Shown: positions 44,203-56,151, numbered from the stretch's first letter. The stretch: 64,000 bases of DNA from DATFQE01 sp963733845 (GCA_963733845.1 CAVTEM010000010.1:62001-126000), one strand, 5' to 3'. Program-made: numbers and translations. Notes: generated from the letters alone by a model not told the origin.

Positions 44203-44649
44203 CTACTGGTGGCGGGCCCCCCGGCGCCGGAACGTGACGGGGGCGAGTAGCCGGAACTGGTGGCTTCTGATCGCCACGACGATCAGCGTCGCCATCAGCA
44301 ACAGCTCTCCGACGACGAAGAAGACGTCCGCGAGGTTGAAGGCAATGGTGAGGTCGTAATTGGTGATTACGAGCGGGTTCGGCACCCAGTTCCCGTCGGC
44401 GCGCGCCGAGACGAGATTTCCGATCACGCCTCCACACATCACTCCGGCCGCGAGCGCCACTGCGCGCGAGCGCACGAGGGCGAGTGAGGAGGCCCCGAAC
44501 AGAAGCACGATCGAGACGACGACCCACGCCTGGGAGCGCTGGTGGAAGGCCCACGACTCCGTTGGGACCTTCAGCTTTACGAAGAGGTCGACGGACGCCA
44601 GCGCTGCCGCCGGGACAGCGATGAGGAAGAGCCGGTCCGACACACGCAT
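44203..44649 (-). CDS. Signal peptidase II-like membrane protein lacking one catalytic Asp
   Basis: 148 residues with four helices in LspA order. The first loop SVDLFVKLKV resembles the LspA box A.D...K, CGGVIGNLVSARADG is the GG.GN..DR box, and IAFNLADVFFVVGELLL is the FN.AD....G box. In true LspA the Asp of GN..DR and the Asp of N.AD form the aspartyl active site; here the first is replaced (LVSA). It is therefore a degenerate or repurposed LspA relative. Nothing in the neighbourhood explains it. Confidence 0.72.
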   Translation of the reverse strand: MRVSDRLFLIAVPAAALASVDLFVKLKVPTESWAFHQRSQAWVVVSIVLLFGASSLALVRSRAVALAAGVMCGGVIGNLVSARADGNWVPNPLVITNYDLTIAFNLADVFFVVGELLLMATLIVVAIRSHQFRLLAPVTFRRRGARHQ

Positions 44650-44717
44650 CCGGGCGAGCGTATCCCGGCCTGACGTGGGCCGGCCGCTACCGGACGTGTC
44701 GGCTCCAGGTGCTCAGG

Positions 44718-45293
44718 TCAAGCTTCCACGGCGTGCTGGCCCTGGCGGACGAGCGCCACGGCCTCGAGGCGCGAGTGGACGCCGAGGGTCCGAAGGACGG
44801 CCCGGACGTGGTGGCGGACCGTCTCCACACTGATGTGCAGGGTAGCCGCGATCTGATCGGTGGAGCGGCCCTGTTCGAGCAGGCGCAAGACTTCGATCTG
44901 GCGGGGCGTCAGGTGCGGATGCGCGGGCGGAGGTCGATTCTCGTCCACGTCTTTGACCTGGCCGAAGACGCCGATGACGTGGTCGCCGTCCTTGAGTGGC
45001 ACACCGCTGACCTCCATCGTGATGCGCTCTCCGTTGGCATCCAGGAAGACGCCTCGATTGTCCGAGCCTTGCGGTGGGCCCATGAGGTTGCGCAGGAAGA
45101 GCTCGTGCCCACGGCGTTGATCCTCGGGAGCGAAGACGGAAGTCACCTGGCGCCCGCGCACGTCTCCCACGAGCCGCTCCGCGGCGGGATTGAGCCAACG
45201 GATGATCCCGTGGCGATCGATCACGTAGGCAGGAACACGGATGCGCTCGAGCGCATCCTCCACGTCGACTCCGATCGCCTCCAGACCTGGCAC
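44718..45293 (-). CDS. PAS-LuxR transcriptional regulator
   Basis: 191 residues. The N-terminal PAS domain (about 10-115) has VPAYVIDRHGIIRWLNPAAERLVG and the second-half strand GVPLKDGDHVIGVFGQVKDV. The C-terminal LuxR/GerE HTH has LTPRQIEVLRLLEQGRSTDQ and VETVRHHVRAVLRTLGVHSR. No receiver domain, so it is probably a direct sensor of a small ligand or redox state. It is divergent from the giant secreted protein genes, which it may regulate; that is inference from position. Confidence 0.9.
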   Translation of the reverse strand: MPGLEAIGVDVEDALERIRVPAYVIDRHGIIRWLNPAAERLVGDVRGRQVTSVFAPEDQRRGHELFLRNLMGPPQGSDNRGVFLDANGERITMEVSGVPLKDGDHVIGVFGQVKDVDENRPPPAHPHLTPRQIEVLRLLEQGRSTDQIAATLHISVETVRHHVRAVLRTLGVHSRLEAVALVRQGQHAVEA

Positions 45294-45301
45294 GCGCCGA
45301 G

Positions 45302-45331
45302 AGTGTGGCGCTCAGCGGGCGTGAGCGTCAA
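45302..45331 (-). promoter_or_regulatory. Promoter of the PAS-LuxR gene (TTGACG-N18-CACACT)
   Basis: -35 TTGACG at 45326-45331 and -10 CACACT at 45302-45307 on the minus strand, 18 bp apart; the -10 ends 8 nt before the GTG at 45293. Confidence 0.5.
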
Positions 45332-45482
45332 CTCGATCGGCCGGAGGTCTCGATTCTCTCTGCCGCCGCGTGGATGCGTTGGGCGAACAAGAGCGCCACG
45401 ATCGAGAGCTGGGCCAGGATCGCGAGCGCGGCGCGTCGATGCGCGCGTCGCGTTAGGCGCCGAGCCCGCGTGGAGCAAATCC

Positions 45483-45511
45483 TTGACTATCTACAAAAAC
45501 CTCATTAGAAC
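45483..45511 (+). promoter_or_regulatory. Sigma-70-type promoter of the giant secreted protein genes (TTGACT-N17-TAGAAC)
   Basis: TTGACT at 45483-45488 and TAGAAC at 45506-45511 with a 17-bp spacer, in an AT-rich patch. About 65 nt of leader follow with a strong Shine-Dalgarno, so unlike most genes here this one is leadered. The rest of the 288-bp divergent gap shows nothing further. Confidence 0.6.
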
Positions 45512-45581
45512 CTGCTGATTCCTCCTCGCCCGATCTGATCGGTGTAGGGGGCTTGTTTTGCGGCGACGAGGAGGGTCTGCG

Positions 45582-48060
45582 GTGAGGACTTGCGGCACGG
45601 ACCGGCGCGTGGGCGCGTTCTGCCTCGCTGTCCTGGTCGCGCTCTGTGTGGCGACCGCCGCCGGCGCGACCAGCTTGGAGTTCAACTTCGACTCACCGGC
45701 GGTTGCGGATGCTCCCGCACCCACCATCGAGTGGGACGGGGGCGCCGGGACGACCGCATGGGGAACGGCGAACAACTGGAACCCGAACCGGCTCCCCGAC
45801 GCGAACGACCATGTCTTCATCCCTGCGGGCGCGACGGTGGTCCACTCCAACGGCGCCGACTCCATCAAGAGCATTCAGAGCCTCGGCACGCTCCAGTTGA
45901 CCGGGGCGAGCGTGATCTCGCTCGCCCTCACGGACACGACGAACGACTCGAACGTGGCCGTGGTCGTCCAGGGCGGGGGCACGCTCACCGGGCCCGCGAC
46001 GCTGCGGGTATCGGACACGTACACCTGGAACTCGGGTACGCAGAGCGGCACCGGGCGCACGGTGATCGAGGAGGGCGCCGAACTGACATGGGTACCGCCG
46101 ACGACCTTCACGGGCAGCCTTTCAGGCCGCACCCTGACGATCGCCGGTAGCGCCAGGGCGAGCGCCAACTCCCCCGGTGGGATCGTGACCGTGGAAGCGG
46201 GCGCGACGATCGAGACCCTGCCAGGCGCGACGTTCGAGTTCGAGACCGACATGATCATGGACTCGAAGAGCGACGCCCCGGTCGAGCACTTCCTCAACGG
46301 CGGCACGCTGACGAAATCCGGCGGGGCGACAGGGACTGGTCTCGGCACGAGGTTCGAGGTCGACCTTCAGAGCACGGGCGAGGTCAGCTCGACCGCGGGG
46401 ACACTGCATCTCTTCTCCAGCCACGCCACGCTGAGTGGCGACCTGGTCGGCACGAATGGCGGGATCGTCGAGCTCGACGACGGCTTCTTCGAGCTGGGAG
46501 CGGGGACGACCCTGAACGGGGCCGTCAACTTCGACGGGGTCGTGACGATTCCGGCCGGGGTGACCGTCCAGCAGGGCGTCGACAGCACGATCACCCAGAC
46601 AGCGGGAATGCTGAACGGGGCGGGCACGCTCGAGGTCAACGACGAGTTCGTCTGGACAGGCGGGACGCAGGGCGGCGTGGGCGGGCTGACCCTCATCACC
46701 GAAGACGCGACGCTGAGCCGCAACAGCTCGAGTGCGGCGATGCTCGAGGAGCGGACGCTGCGGGTCGAGGGAGACATGACCACGACAGCCGGCCCGAGCC
46801 TGCAGAAGGGCGCGACGATCGAGATCGCGACCACCGGCCTGCTCGACTTGCACGGCGACGGATCGATTGGCGACGCCGTGCTCGGTGATGCCCCCCTGAT
46901 CGTGAACGAGGGGCTGGTGATGAAGTCGGCCGGGTCGACGGAAGGCGGGATCAACGCACACTTCCTCAACGCGGGCGTCGTCCTTGTGCCCGCGGGCGTC
47001 GGGGCGCTGGTGGTCGGCTTTCCACCGTTGAACTTCGACCGGCCGACGAACACGCTCTGGGGCGGGACATGGGTGGCGCAGTCGGGCAAGCTCCGCTTCC
47101 GCGGCCTTGTCAGCAACGACGGAATCGACGTCAACCAGGCCGACATCAGGCTCGACGGGGCGACAGCGGGGATCCAGTACCTGATTCCTCTGGTGGACTC
47201 GTTCGAGAGCTTCCACACGAACGGCGCTGAGGGCTCACTCATGCTGCTGAACGGCAAGCAGATGATCACGCCTGGTGCCTTCACGAACGCCGGCGGCCTC
47301 CATCTGGCGAGCGCGAACACGGCCTTCCTGGTCGGCAACCCCTCCAGGGCCACGTTCACGAACACCTTCACGGGCTTCGTCGACGGGCTGGGCACGCTCG
47401 ACGCGAACGTGGTCAACCAGGGAACGATCGCGCCAGGGCTGTCGCCCGGAATCCTCAAGATCGCCGGGTCGCTCACGAGCGCCGCCAACAGCTCGCTCGA
47501 GCTCGAGATCGCCGGCGCGACGGCGGGCACGCAGCACGACCAGCTCGTCGTGAACGGGCCGATCGCGCTCGGCGGCAACCTCGAGATCGACACGCTGGGA
47601 GCGTTTGCGCCCAGCCTCGGCAGCACGTTCGTGATCGCGACCGGCACCTCGGTCAGTGGCAACTTCGCCAACGTCGTCGACGACCTGCCCGGTGCGCTGC
47701 GCTACAACGTCTCGAAGACGGCGACGCAGGTGGTGCTCACGGTCAGCGACTCGCCGCCTCCGCCTCCTCCGCCTCCTCCGCCTCCTCCGCCGCCTCCGCC
47801 TCCTCCGTCCTCCTCCGCCGCCTCCGCCCACCCCGCCACCGCCGACGCCCCAGCCGCCTCCGGCACCCCAGCCACAACCGCCACCGCCGGCGCCACAACC
47901 GCCGCCTTCGCCACCGGCCCCGAAGCCGAAGCCGAAGGTCGTGAAGGTGGCGGTCTGCCATCGCGGCAAGACGATCAAGGTCACGAAGGCGCAGCTGAAA
48001 AAGCACCTGAAGCACAAGGACAAGCGCGGAGCCTGCAAGCGGAAGCCGAGGAAGGCCTAG
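45582..48060 (+). CDS. Giant secreted beta-solenoid protein 1 with proline-rich linker and CHRGK tail
   Basis: About 825 residues. GTG 45582 follows GAGGAGGG by 6 nt. A signal peptide (VGAFCLAVLVALCVATAAGA) is followed by a long Gly/Thr-rich region of repeated GTL..T.GA.L..NGGTL strands, resembling autotransporter-like or polymorphic beta-solenoid passengers, then GTQHDQLVVNGPIALGGNL. A poly-Pro linker starts near 47751. The frame shifts at about 47808 inside it (one extra T among CCT repeats). The next frame continues PPPTPPPPTPQPPP into a basic end, VAVCHRGKTIKVTKAQLKKH and HLKHKDKRGACKR, with a Cys pair and conserved His. A surface or wall protein is likely; no catalytic motif is seen. Confidence 0.85.
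47751..47935 (+). repeat. Proline-rich low-complexity coding repeat
   Basis: Runs of CCG/CCT codons encode an extended Pro-rich linker, then PQPPP/APQPQ variants. Slippage here probably explains the frameshift at 47808. Confidence 0.8.
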
Positions 48061-48062
48061 CG

Positions 48063-48091
48063 CCGTCGGCGCCACCTCTTGGCGCCGACGG
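48063..48091 (+). terminator. 11-bp hairpin between the two giant secreted protein genes
   Basis: Arms 48063-48073 (CCGTCGGCGCC) and 48081-48091, loop ACCTCTT, 2 nt after the first gene's stop. No T-tract; it may terminate partially or set relative expression of the second gene. Confidence 0.6.
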
Positions 48092-48116
48092 AGATTTCAA
48101 CCAGGGAGGACATGCG

Positions 48117-51100
48117 GTGAAGTCGTGGAGAGGGAAAGCGGGTAGCGTCGTGATCGCTGCCATGCTCGCAGCGCTGCTCGTGGCGGCAGCTGCCGGCGCG
48201 GCGGTCTACCAGTTCGGTGCCGGCAGCTCGTTTCCACAAGCGCAGTCGTCCGGGCCTGTCTTGGGAGCTACCAGCTCGAAGGTCTACGAGTTCGGCGCTG
48301 GCAGCGCGCTGTCGCTGTTGGAGGCGCCCGGCCTCGTCGACCCCGACCGCTGTAACAAGACCTGGGTCGGGCCGGCGACCGGATTCTGGAGCACAGCCGG
48401 AAGCTGGTCGGGAGGATCCGTCCCCGACTCGGAGAGTCACGTCTGCATCGGTGACGGGACGACGGTGACGCTGAACACGATCGCGACCGTTCGGACTGTG
48501 CAGACCGACGGATCGCTGATCGTTTCCGGCGGAACGCTGACACTCGACGAGTCCGACGCGGGTACGCCGTCGGTAGCCGAGTCGCTCACACAACAGGGCA
48601 ACGGCACCGTCACGGGGGCAGGGACACTGCTCGTGACCAGCGCGCTCCTGTGGCACGGAGGAGCGCAGTCCGGCAGCGGGACGACGATCATCGGCCCTGC
48701 TGCCACACTGACGCGCCCGGCCTCGAACGCAGCCAGCCTGATCGGCCGCACGCTCCGGGTCGAGGGCACGGTCATCGTCACGGCCAGCGCCAGCCCGCCG
48801 CAGCTGTCAAACGGGGCACGAGTCGAGGTGGCACCAGGCGGCACGATCGACTTCCAGGCCAACGTCACGCTCGGGGGCGACGCTTCCAGTTCCGTCGTCA
48901 ACCAGGGGACGATCAGGAAATCGGGCGGGGCCAGCACCAGCTCCGGCGGTGTCAGTTTGCGCCTCGACAACCAGGGCCGGCTGCTGGCGGAAGCCGGCCG
49001 GATGCTGGGAGGAGCTCCGAGCCTGAACTACTCGCCCTCCGAGTTCAAGCTCACCGGCGGCACCTACGAGGTCAAGGCGACGCTCCATCTCTCGGACTTC
49101 ACGGAGATCAAGACGAACGCCGCCCACATCATCATGGACGGGCCGGCCTCGGCGATCCTGGAGAACGGCTCTCCGCCGCACGATGCGTTCCGCTCGTTCC
49201 AGGCGAATGCCGCCGACAGCTCGCTGACACTCAAGAACGGCAAGACGTTGACGGCGCCGGGCGCGTTCTCGAACGCCGGCCTGATCAGCGTCGACGCCAC
49301 GAGCACGTTTGCGAGCGGCCCGCTGACGAACACGGCCACGGGCAGTGTCCGCGGCACCGGAACGGTGCAGGCGAATCTCTCCACTAACGGCGTCGTCGCG
49401 CCCGGCTTCCCGGCGGACGACCCGCCGGCGGGCAACTTGAAGGTCACAGGTTCCTACAGCGCCGGCCCGGCCGGAAAGCTTGCCGTCGACATCGGCGGCC
49501 TCGCGCCGGGCACGCAGCACGACCGGCTGCAGGTCACTGGCGCGATCACGCTCGGCGGCACGCTCGACATCACCACGCTGCCCGGCTTCACGCCGACCGT
49601 CGGCCAGTCGTTCACGATCGCCACCGGCTCGTCGGTCACAGGTGACTTCGACGCCATCGACGGCGCCGAGCTCCCCGGCGATCTCCACTACGTCGTGCAG
49701 AAGACGCCGACGGCGGTGATCCTGCACGTGCTCGCCGATCTCACCGTCTCGGTCAACGACCCGGCAGCTGCGGTGACCGAGGGCGGCGACGCAGTCTTCG
49801 TGCTGCAGACGAGCGGCGTCCCGAGCGACGACATCACCGTCTCCTACGAGACCCAGGACGGGACCGCGACCGCGCCGAACGACTACGAGTCGATCGTGGG
49901 CTCGGTCAACTTCGAGCCCGGCCAGACGACAGCGTTCGTGGCCGTCCCCACGGGCTTCGACGCGCTCGACGAGGACGACGAAACGGTCAAGCTCTTCCTG
50001 ACCGGGGCGACGGGCGCCGAACTCGGCGACAGCGTCGCCGAGCACGTGATCACAGACGACGACCCGCTGCCGACGATGTCGCTGACAGCGCCGGAGCCGG
50101 TGCTCGAAGGCGACTTCGGCCCGGCCACCGCCTCCTTCACGGTCTCGCTGTCGGCCCCGAGCGGGCGCGAGGTCAGGGTCAACTACTCGACAGCCGACTT
50201 CGAGGCGACAGATGCCGGCGGCGACTACCAGGCGCAGTCGGGGACGCTCACGTTCCCGCCCGGCATCACCGCCAAGTCAGTCGACGTCCAGGTCAACGGC
50301 GACACGCTCGACGAGGAAGACGAGGCGTTCAAGCTCCAGCTGCTCGATCCGGACAACGCCGAGCTCGAGACGGCCTCCGAGTTCGCCACCATCCTCGACG
50401 ACGACGGCGTCCGGCGACCTGTTGCCCAAGGGCGCATCGGGCTACCGCTACAAGCAGATCGCGCACGGCGGAAGGATTGACGGATTCCAGGAGGAGGGGT
50501 TCGACGACAGCGCGTGGGCCGCCGGCCAGGCGCCGTTCGGCAACGGCGGCTGCGGGCTCCCCCGGATGACGGAGTGGGACGTGGACACCGACCTCCTGGT
50601 CAGGCGCAAGTTCAACGTCCCGGCGGGAACCGGAGACGTTGAGGTGCGTGTCCAAGTGGACAACGACGTGATCGTCTGGGTCAACGGCAACCCCGTCGGC
50701 GCCGAGAAGTCCGGCTTCGCTTGCACAACCAGCGACAACGTCGGCCCGTTCAGGGTGGAGGCCGCCGAGCTGCACCAGGGCGCGGACAACGTGCTCGCCG
50801 TGCGAGCCCACGACTATGGCGGCGCGACCTACTTGGACCTGGCGGTGACGCCGGTCGGCCCGGGATCGCAGCCGAACCTGAAGGTCGTCGCGGGCGCGGC
50901 GAACCAGGCGAGTGGTGTGCCCGGCGACTCGGTGGCGGTGTCGTGGACTACGCGCAATCCGACCGCGTTCACCGCGACAGCCCCCTGGGAAGACGCCGTG
51001 TACCTCTCCGACGACGCCTTCTTCGATCCAGGTACCGACCAGAAGCTCGGTTCAGTCGGACGCGCGAGCGACCTCCTCGGCGGCGATCAGTACTCGAGCG

Positions 51101-54100
51101 GACTCGACATCGCTGTCCCGTCGAAGCCGGCCGGGAGCTACCACCTGATCGTGCACAGCGACGACGGGCTCGCCTTCGCCGAGTCCACCGAGCTGGACAA
51201 CGTCTTCGTCATTCCGTTCACGGTCACGAGCGAGACGGCCCCCTGCATCGCCGGGCCGCCGCCCGCGGGGACAACGCCCGCCGGCGCCCAGACGTGGAAA
51301 CTGGCGGACGACTTCGCCACCTCGGACTCGAACCCCGCCCCGGACAGCCACGGGAACGCGGGCGTCTGGCACTTCTGCACCAGCGCCGGGCTGGCACACG
51401 AGGAGGGCGGCTACACGAAGCTCCCCCTCTTCGATGCGGACATTCTCGGCTCCGGGCTGAAGGGCTGGTACGGCAGCCCCGTGGACTGCGCCTCGACCAG
51501 GCTCGGCATCGTCCTCGTCAACCCGGTTAGCACGGATGTCTCGCTCTGCACCGCCGTGGTCCCGGGGCACGCGGTCGCGGTGCACCCGACGCCCGCGAGG
51601 ATGGCGATCGTCGCCTGGCGGAGCCCGGTCAGCGGCTCGATCCGGGTCGCGGGAGGGGTCAGCGACATCGACCCGAACGGCGGCGACGGCGTGCAGTGGC
51701 TGATTGCCAAGGGCTCGGGAGCGCCGCTCGACTCAGGTGCGATCGTGAACGGCGGAAGTCAGGAGTTCTCGAGTGCGCTGGCAGTCGACGTCGAGGTCGG
51801 CGACGTCCTCTACTTCGGTGTCCATCCCGGCGGCGGCGACGACTACGACTCGACCAAGCTCGACATCACGCTCACTCTCGGTGAGCCTGGCGACCCCTGC
51901 GAACCGACGATCCGGACGCTCTCCAACGGCGATCCCACGACCACCGACGGGGCGCTGCAGATTCCGGTCGACGGGCTGGGCGAGGTCGGCGACGACGGCA
52001 CCGGCACGGCGCTGTACAACCCGCCCGGCGACCTGGACGCCAAGGCAACGCTGTTCTACGGCGGCCTGTACGCGAGCAACAAGGACGAGTTCCTGGCCGA
52101 CTGCGCCTCGGCGAGCTCGACGGTCGTGTCCGAGTCGCCCTCCGCGCTGACGACGTCGGCCCAGGTCGGCGAGCTCGGGCTGGTGCTGAACCAGAGTGTG
52201 GACGCGCCGGCGCCCGACGGCTCCTCTCGGCTGACGCAGAGCTACGCGTTCACGAACCCGACCGGCGCCCCGCAGCCGCTCGTGCTCGCGCACCTGTTCG
52301 ACGCCGACCTCAGCTTCCTGAACAGCCGCTTCGCCGACGGGATGGTCGCAGCGGCGGACGGCTCCGAGCTGAAGATCCTCGACACGAATGACCCGACGAT
52401 CGAGAACCCCTTCGTGGAGGCAAGCGGCGACCTCGACGGCGGCGACGGCAGCCCGGATGCGTTCACGGGCCAGCCGTTCGACTACCGCACGGTCGTCGTG
52501 CAACAGGACGGCGTTCATCCGGACGACGACGGCGTGATCTTCGGCGACGACGACGGCGACGGTCGCGCCGATGTTGCGCTCGACTTCAACGGCACGCGCG
52601 AGTCGCGGCTCACGCTCGCCCCCGGCGAGACGCGGACGCTGACGCTCGTGACCAGGTTCGGGCTCGAGCCGGCGAACCGGTCGCCGGTTGCGAACGACGA
52701 CGAGTACTCGACCGACGAGGGCGAGACACTCAACGTTCCCGCTGTCGGAGTGCTGGCGAACGACACGGACGCCGACGGAGACGCAGTTCACCGCCGTGCT
52801 CGTCGACGGGCCCGCGCACGGGTCGTTGACGCTGAACCCCGACGGCTCGTTCAGCTACGAGCCGGAGCGGGCTTCAACGGCACGGACACCTTCATCTACA
52901 AGGCCGACGACGGCAAGGCCGACTCCAACCTCGCGCTCGTCACGATCCGCCTGAAGCCCGTGCTCGAGACTGATCGGGCTCGGCAAGGATCGAAGGCACG
53001 GGCGGGCTGACCCCGTTCGACTTCACCGTCCGCCTGACCGGGCCGGTTTCGGAGCCGGTCACGGTCGACTTCGCCACGCTCGCCGGGACGGCTGGTGCAG
53101 CCGACTTCCAAGCGCCGAAGCGGAGCGCTCAGCTTCACCCCTGGCGGCGCGCTCGAGCAGACGGTGACAGTGCAGGTGGTCGCCGACTCGATCGACGAGG
53201 CTCGATGAGCAGTTCCAGCTTCAGCTGGCACGATCCCGCAGGGTGCGCATATCCGGCGCAGGGCACGGGCAGGCGGCCGGCCTGATCATCGACGACGACG
53301 AGAACCACGCTCCGGTCGCGGCCGACGACGGTACACGACCGACCAGGGCGTGGGTTCACCGTGCCGGCGCCGGGCGTGCTCGTAAACGACACGGACGCCG
53401 ACGCCGACGCGCTCTCCGCCGTGCACGTGGACGGCCCCGCGCACGGGACGCTGACGCTGAACCTGGACGGCTCGTTCACCTACACGCCTAACGCGGGCTT
53501 CAACGGCCTCGATGCGTTCCGCTACCGCGCAAACGACGGCCAGGCCGACTCCAACCTCGCCACGGTCACGATCCGGGTGCGGCCACGGATCGAAGTGATC
53601 GGCGTCACCAAGACGGAGGGCACGGGCGGGCTGACCCCGTTCGACTTCAGCGTCCGCCTGACCGGGCCGAGCTCGGCGCCGGTCACGGTCGATTTCGCCA
53701 CGGTCGCCGGGACTGCGACGGCGGCTGACTTCCAGGCGCGCAGCGGCGCGCTGACGTTCACGCCGGGCGGTGCTCTCGTCCAGACGGTCACCGTCCAGGT
53801 CGTCGCGGACGCACTCGACGAGTTCGACGAGGAGTTCCTGCTGCGATTGAGCAACCCGGCCGGCGCGCTTCTACTCAACCAGCAGGCGACGGCCCTGATC
53901 GCGGACGATGACGCCCCGGTGACGCTCGAGATCGGCGACGTGACAGTCGGCGAGGGCAACTCGGGCACGACCGCCGCGCAGTTCAAGCTGGTGCTCAGCG
54001 GGCCGAGCGGCAAGCCGGTCACTGTCCCCTGGTCGACAAGCAACGGCACGGCCACGGCAGGCTCGGACTACCAGGCTGCGAGTGGCACGATCACGTTCGC

Positions 54101-55357
54101 TCCCGGCGAGACGCTCAAGTCGCTGTCGGTCAACGTGATCGGCGACACCGTCGTGGAGCCAAACGAGACCTTCCTGGTCAACCTCGGAGTCGTCCAGAAC
54201 GCTACCGTCGCCGACGGGCAGGGCCTCGGCACGATCCGCAACGACGACACAGCGGTCGTCGTCCCGCCTCCCCCGGCACCGGCGAACTGCGATCACCCGA
54301 GCACGATCCGCGGAACCGAGGGCGCAGACTCGCTGACCGGGACGCCCGGCGACGACATCATCTGCGCCGGCGGCGGCGCAGACCTCGTGAGCGGGCTCGG
54401 CGGCAACGACCTGATCCTGGGCGGCGCGGGGGTGGACAGCCTCTACGGCGGTGATGGCGACGACACGCTGCGCGGCGAAGGCGACCTCGACACCCTCGAG
54501 GGCGGAGCCGGAAACGACGCGCTCGAGGGAGGGGCCGGTAACGACAGTCTCCGCGGCGGCAATGGCGGCGACCGGATCGCGGGCGGAGGAGGCTCCGATA
54601 TCGCCGACTTCACGACCGCACCTGCGCCGATGAATGTCGACCTCGCCACCGGGACAGCCTCCGGCGAAGGACAGGACACCCTCGACGGGATCGAGACCGT
54701 CCAGGGATCGCGCACGCGGACACGCTCGCCGGTGACGGCCTCGCCAACGGCTTCTACGGCGGCCCCGGCCCGGACCAGGTCAACGGCCGCGGCGGCAACG
54801 ACACGATCTTCGGCCAGGCCGGAGACGACGAGCTGCAGGCGGGAGCCGGCCCTGACAACAGCCTGATCGGGAGCGAGGGCTCCGACTTCTGCCAGCTCTC
54901 TCCTGGCGGCGGCGTGATGATCCTGTGCGAGCGCGGTGAAGCGGCTCGCTCCGGGCGCCCGACGAGCGGGCCGGTCAGCTTCGGCGCGAGCTTCGCAGCG
55001 CCCGACCAGGTCAAGGCGAAGACGGTCACGGTCGCGCCGGCGACGACGGCGGTGCAGCTCTACGCGACCTGGAAGAACCCAGCTGCGGCGTTCGGCGTCA
55101 CGGTCGAGCTGGTCGACACCAAGGGAAAGGTCGTCGGTCGCGGGCTCGCGAGCTCCGCCAAGGCGCCCGCACGCAAGTCCGTGAAACTGCGGCTGCGGAC
55201 CTCGCGCGGGCCCGGATACCTGATCGTCGAGGCACAGACGCCTGCTCGGCTTCGGGGTAGCAGGAAGCCGCTGAAGCTGCGGATCAAGCTGCGGGCGAAG
55301 AGCGTCTCCGGTCGCACCTCCGTCTCGACGACGATCGTGCAGAGGCGGGGCCGCTGA
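48117..55357 (+). CDS. Giant secreted multidomain adhesin-like protein 2 (Calx-beta, Ig/cadherin-like, RTX), many frameshifts
   Basis: About 2,400 residues if joined. GTG 48117 follows GGGAGGA. Order of regions: signal peptide; beta-solenoid like protein 1 (to about 49700); two Calx-beta domains (about 49740-50410); a lectin-like beta-sandwich with FDDSAWAAGQAPFGNG (50430-50860); a CARDB-like domain (50870-51230); unassigned beta domains; tandem-95 Ig/cadherin-like repeats with DGPAHGSLTLNPDGSF (52680-52960 and 53360-53570); three more Calx-beta domains; RTX repeats (54300-54880); and a C-terminal beta domain. The frame changes near 50410, 52785, 52865, 52990, 53115, 53200, 53320-53350 and 54713. 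Each resumes a recognisable domain. Calcium-dependent surface adhesion or matrix role is inferred. Confidence 0.82.
54301..54880 (+). repeat. RTX-type calcium-binding nonapeptide repeats
   Basis: Repeated GG.G.D.L segments such as GLGGNDLILGGAGVDSLYGG and GAGNDALEGGAGNDSLRGG, interrupted by a DVDLATG-like spacer and resuming one frame later as GPGPDQVNGRGGNDTIFGQ. Confidence 0.88.
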
Positions 55358-55505
55358 GGCAAGCCTGGAAGACAAGAAACACGGTGGCTTGCTTGCTCTC
55401 GAGTCCGCGTTTCACCGTCGACTCCGCGGTTCAGCCGAGCTAATCGAACCACTGCCTCGGTACGAGGCTCTGGTCCTGCCTCGACTCGTCGGCGAGGCCT
55501 AGGGG

Positions 55506-56151
55506 TTACGGTCGGCTCGTCCGGCGCCGTCGCACCCACCAGAGAGTTCCACCCCCGAGCGCGAGGGCGACGAGCGGGAGAAGCAGGAGCGTGTTGAAAC
55601 TGCTCTCAGGTGGCGGCGCGTAGTCGAGGCTGCCCTTGATCGCGAGTGGCGTGCCGGCGGCCGTGGCGGGCACGGTCCAGTCGAAGACGTGGTGAGGCTT
55701 GTCTTTCGCGTCCCGGATCCTGGGCGGGTCGATCTTGCTCATCCAGTGAATGCGGTGGTCGTGCCAGTCGTACTGCTTTCCGCTTGCGACGCGTTCCCAT
55801 TGCGGGTCCGCTTTCTTCGTGGCCGAGGCGGGGACGGTGACGCCGCCGAAGCGCTCCTGGTTCAGGTAGGTGGCGGGCGAGTTGGTGTTGCGGTAAACGC
55901 CGTCGTCGGCGGCGAAGCGGAGGTAGGGCTCGCCCTCGTAGCCCTTGATCACCAGCTCGCGGCCGCTGTCGTTGCGGAGGCGGAGCTGGTCGTCGCCGGC
56001 GAGCACCTGGACGACGAGGCCCTTGAGCGCCGGTTCGACCGAGGTGACACCAGAGCGTGTAGCCGCGGGCTGCGCCGTCGCCGTGCCCGGCGGCGACCGG
56101 GCAGGCGATGAGCGCAGCGAGGATCGCGGCTGAGAGGACGCGCAGGCTCAC
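55506..56151 (-). CDS. Conserved exported protein with WHDHRIHWM motif, copper-operon partner, one frameshift
   Basis: About 214 residues. GTG 56151 starts a signal peptide (LRVLSAAILAALIACPVAAG, then HGDG). The first frame breaks near 56050 (one extra base). The next frame carries TSVEPALKGLVVQVLAGDDQ, KGYEGEPYLRF, NTNSPATYLNQERFGGVTVP and YDWHDHRIHWMSKIDPP. It ends in a membrane helix and an Arg-rich tail (WWVRRRRTSRP). The His-rich WHDHRIHWM segment could bind a metal. It overlaps the YcnI stop by 4 nt. I know this family only as a conserved actinobacterial protein of unknown function next to copper genes. Confidence 0.78.

Noticed and set aside
55358..55505. GCAAGCC...GGCTTGC pair after the giant gene as a terminator
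   Set aside because: Seven-bp stem with a 20-nt loop and no T-tract; too weak to call.
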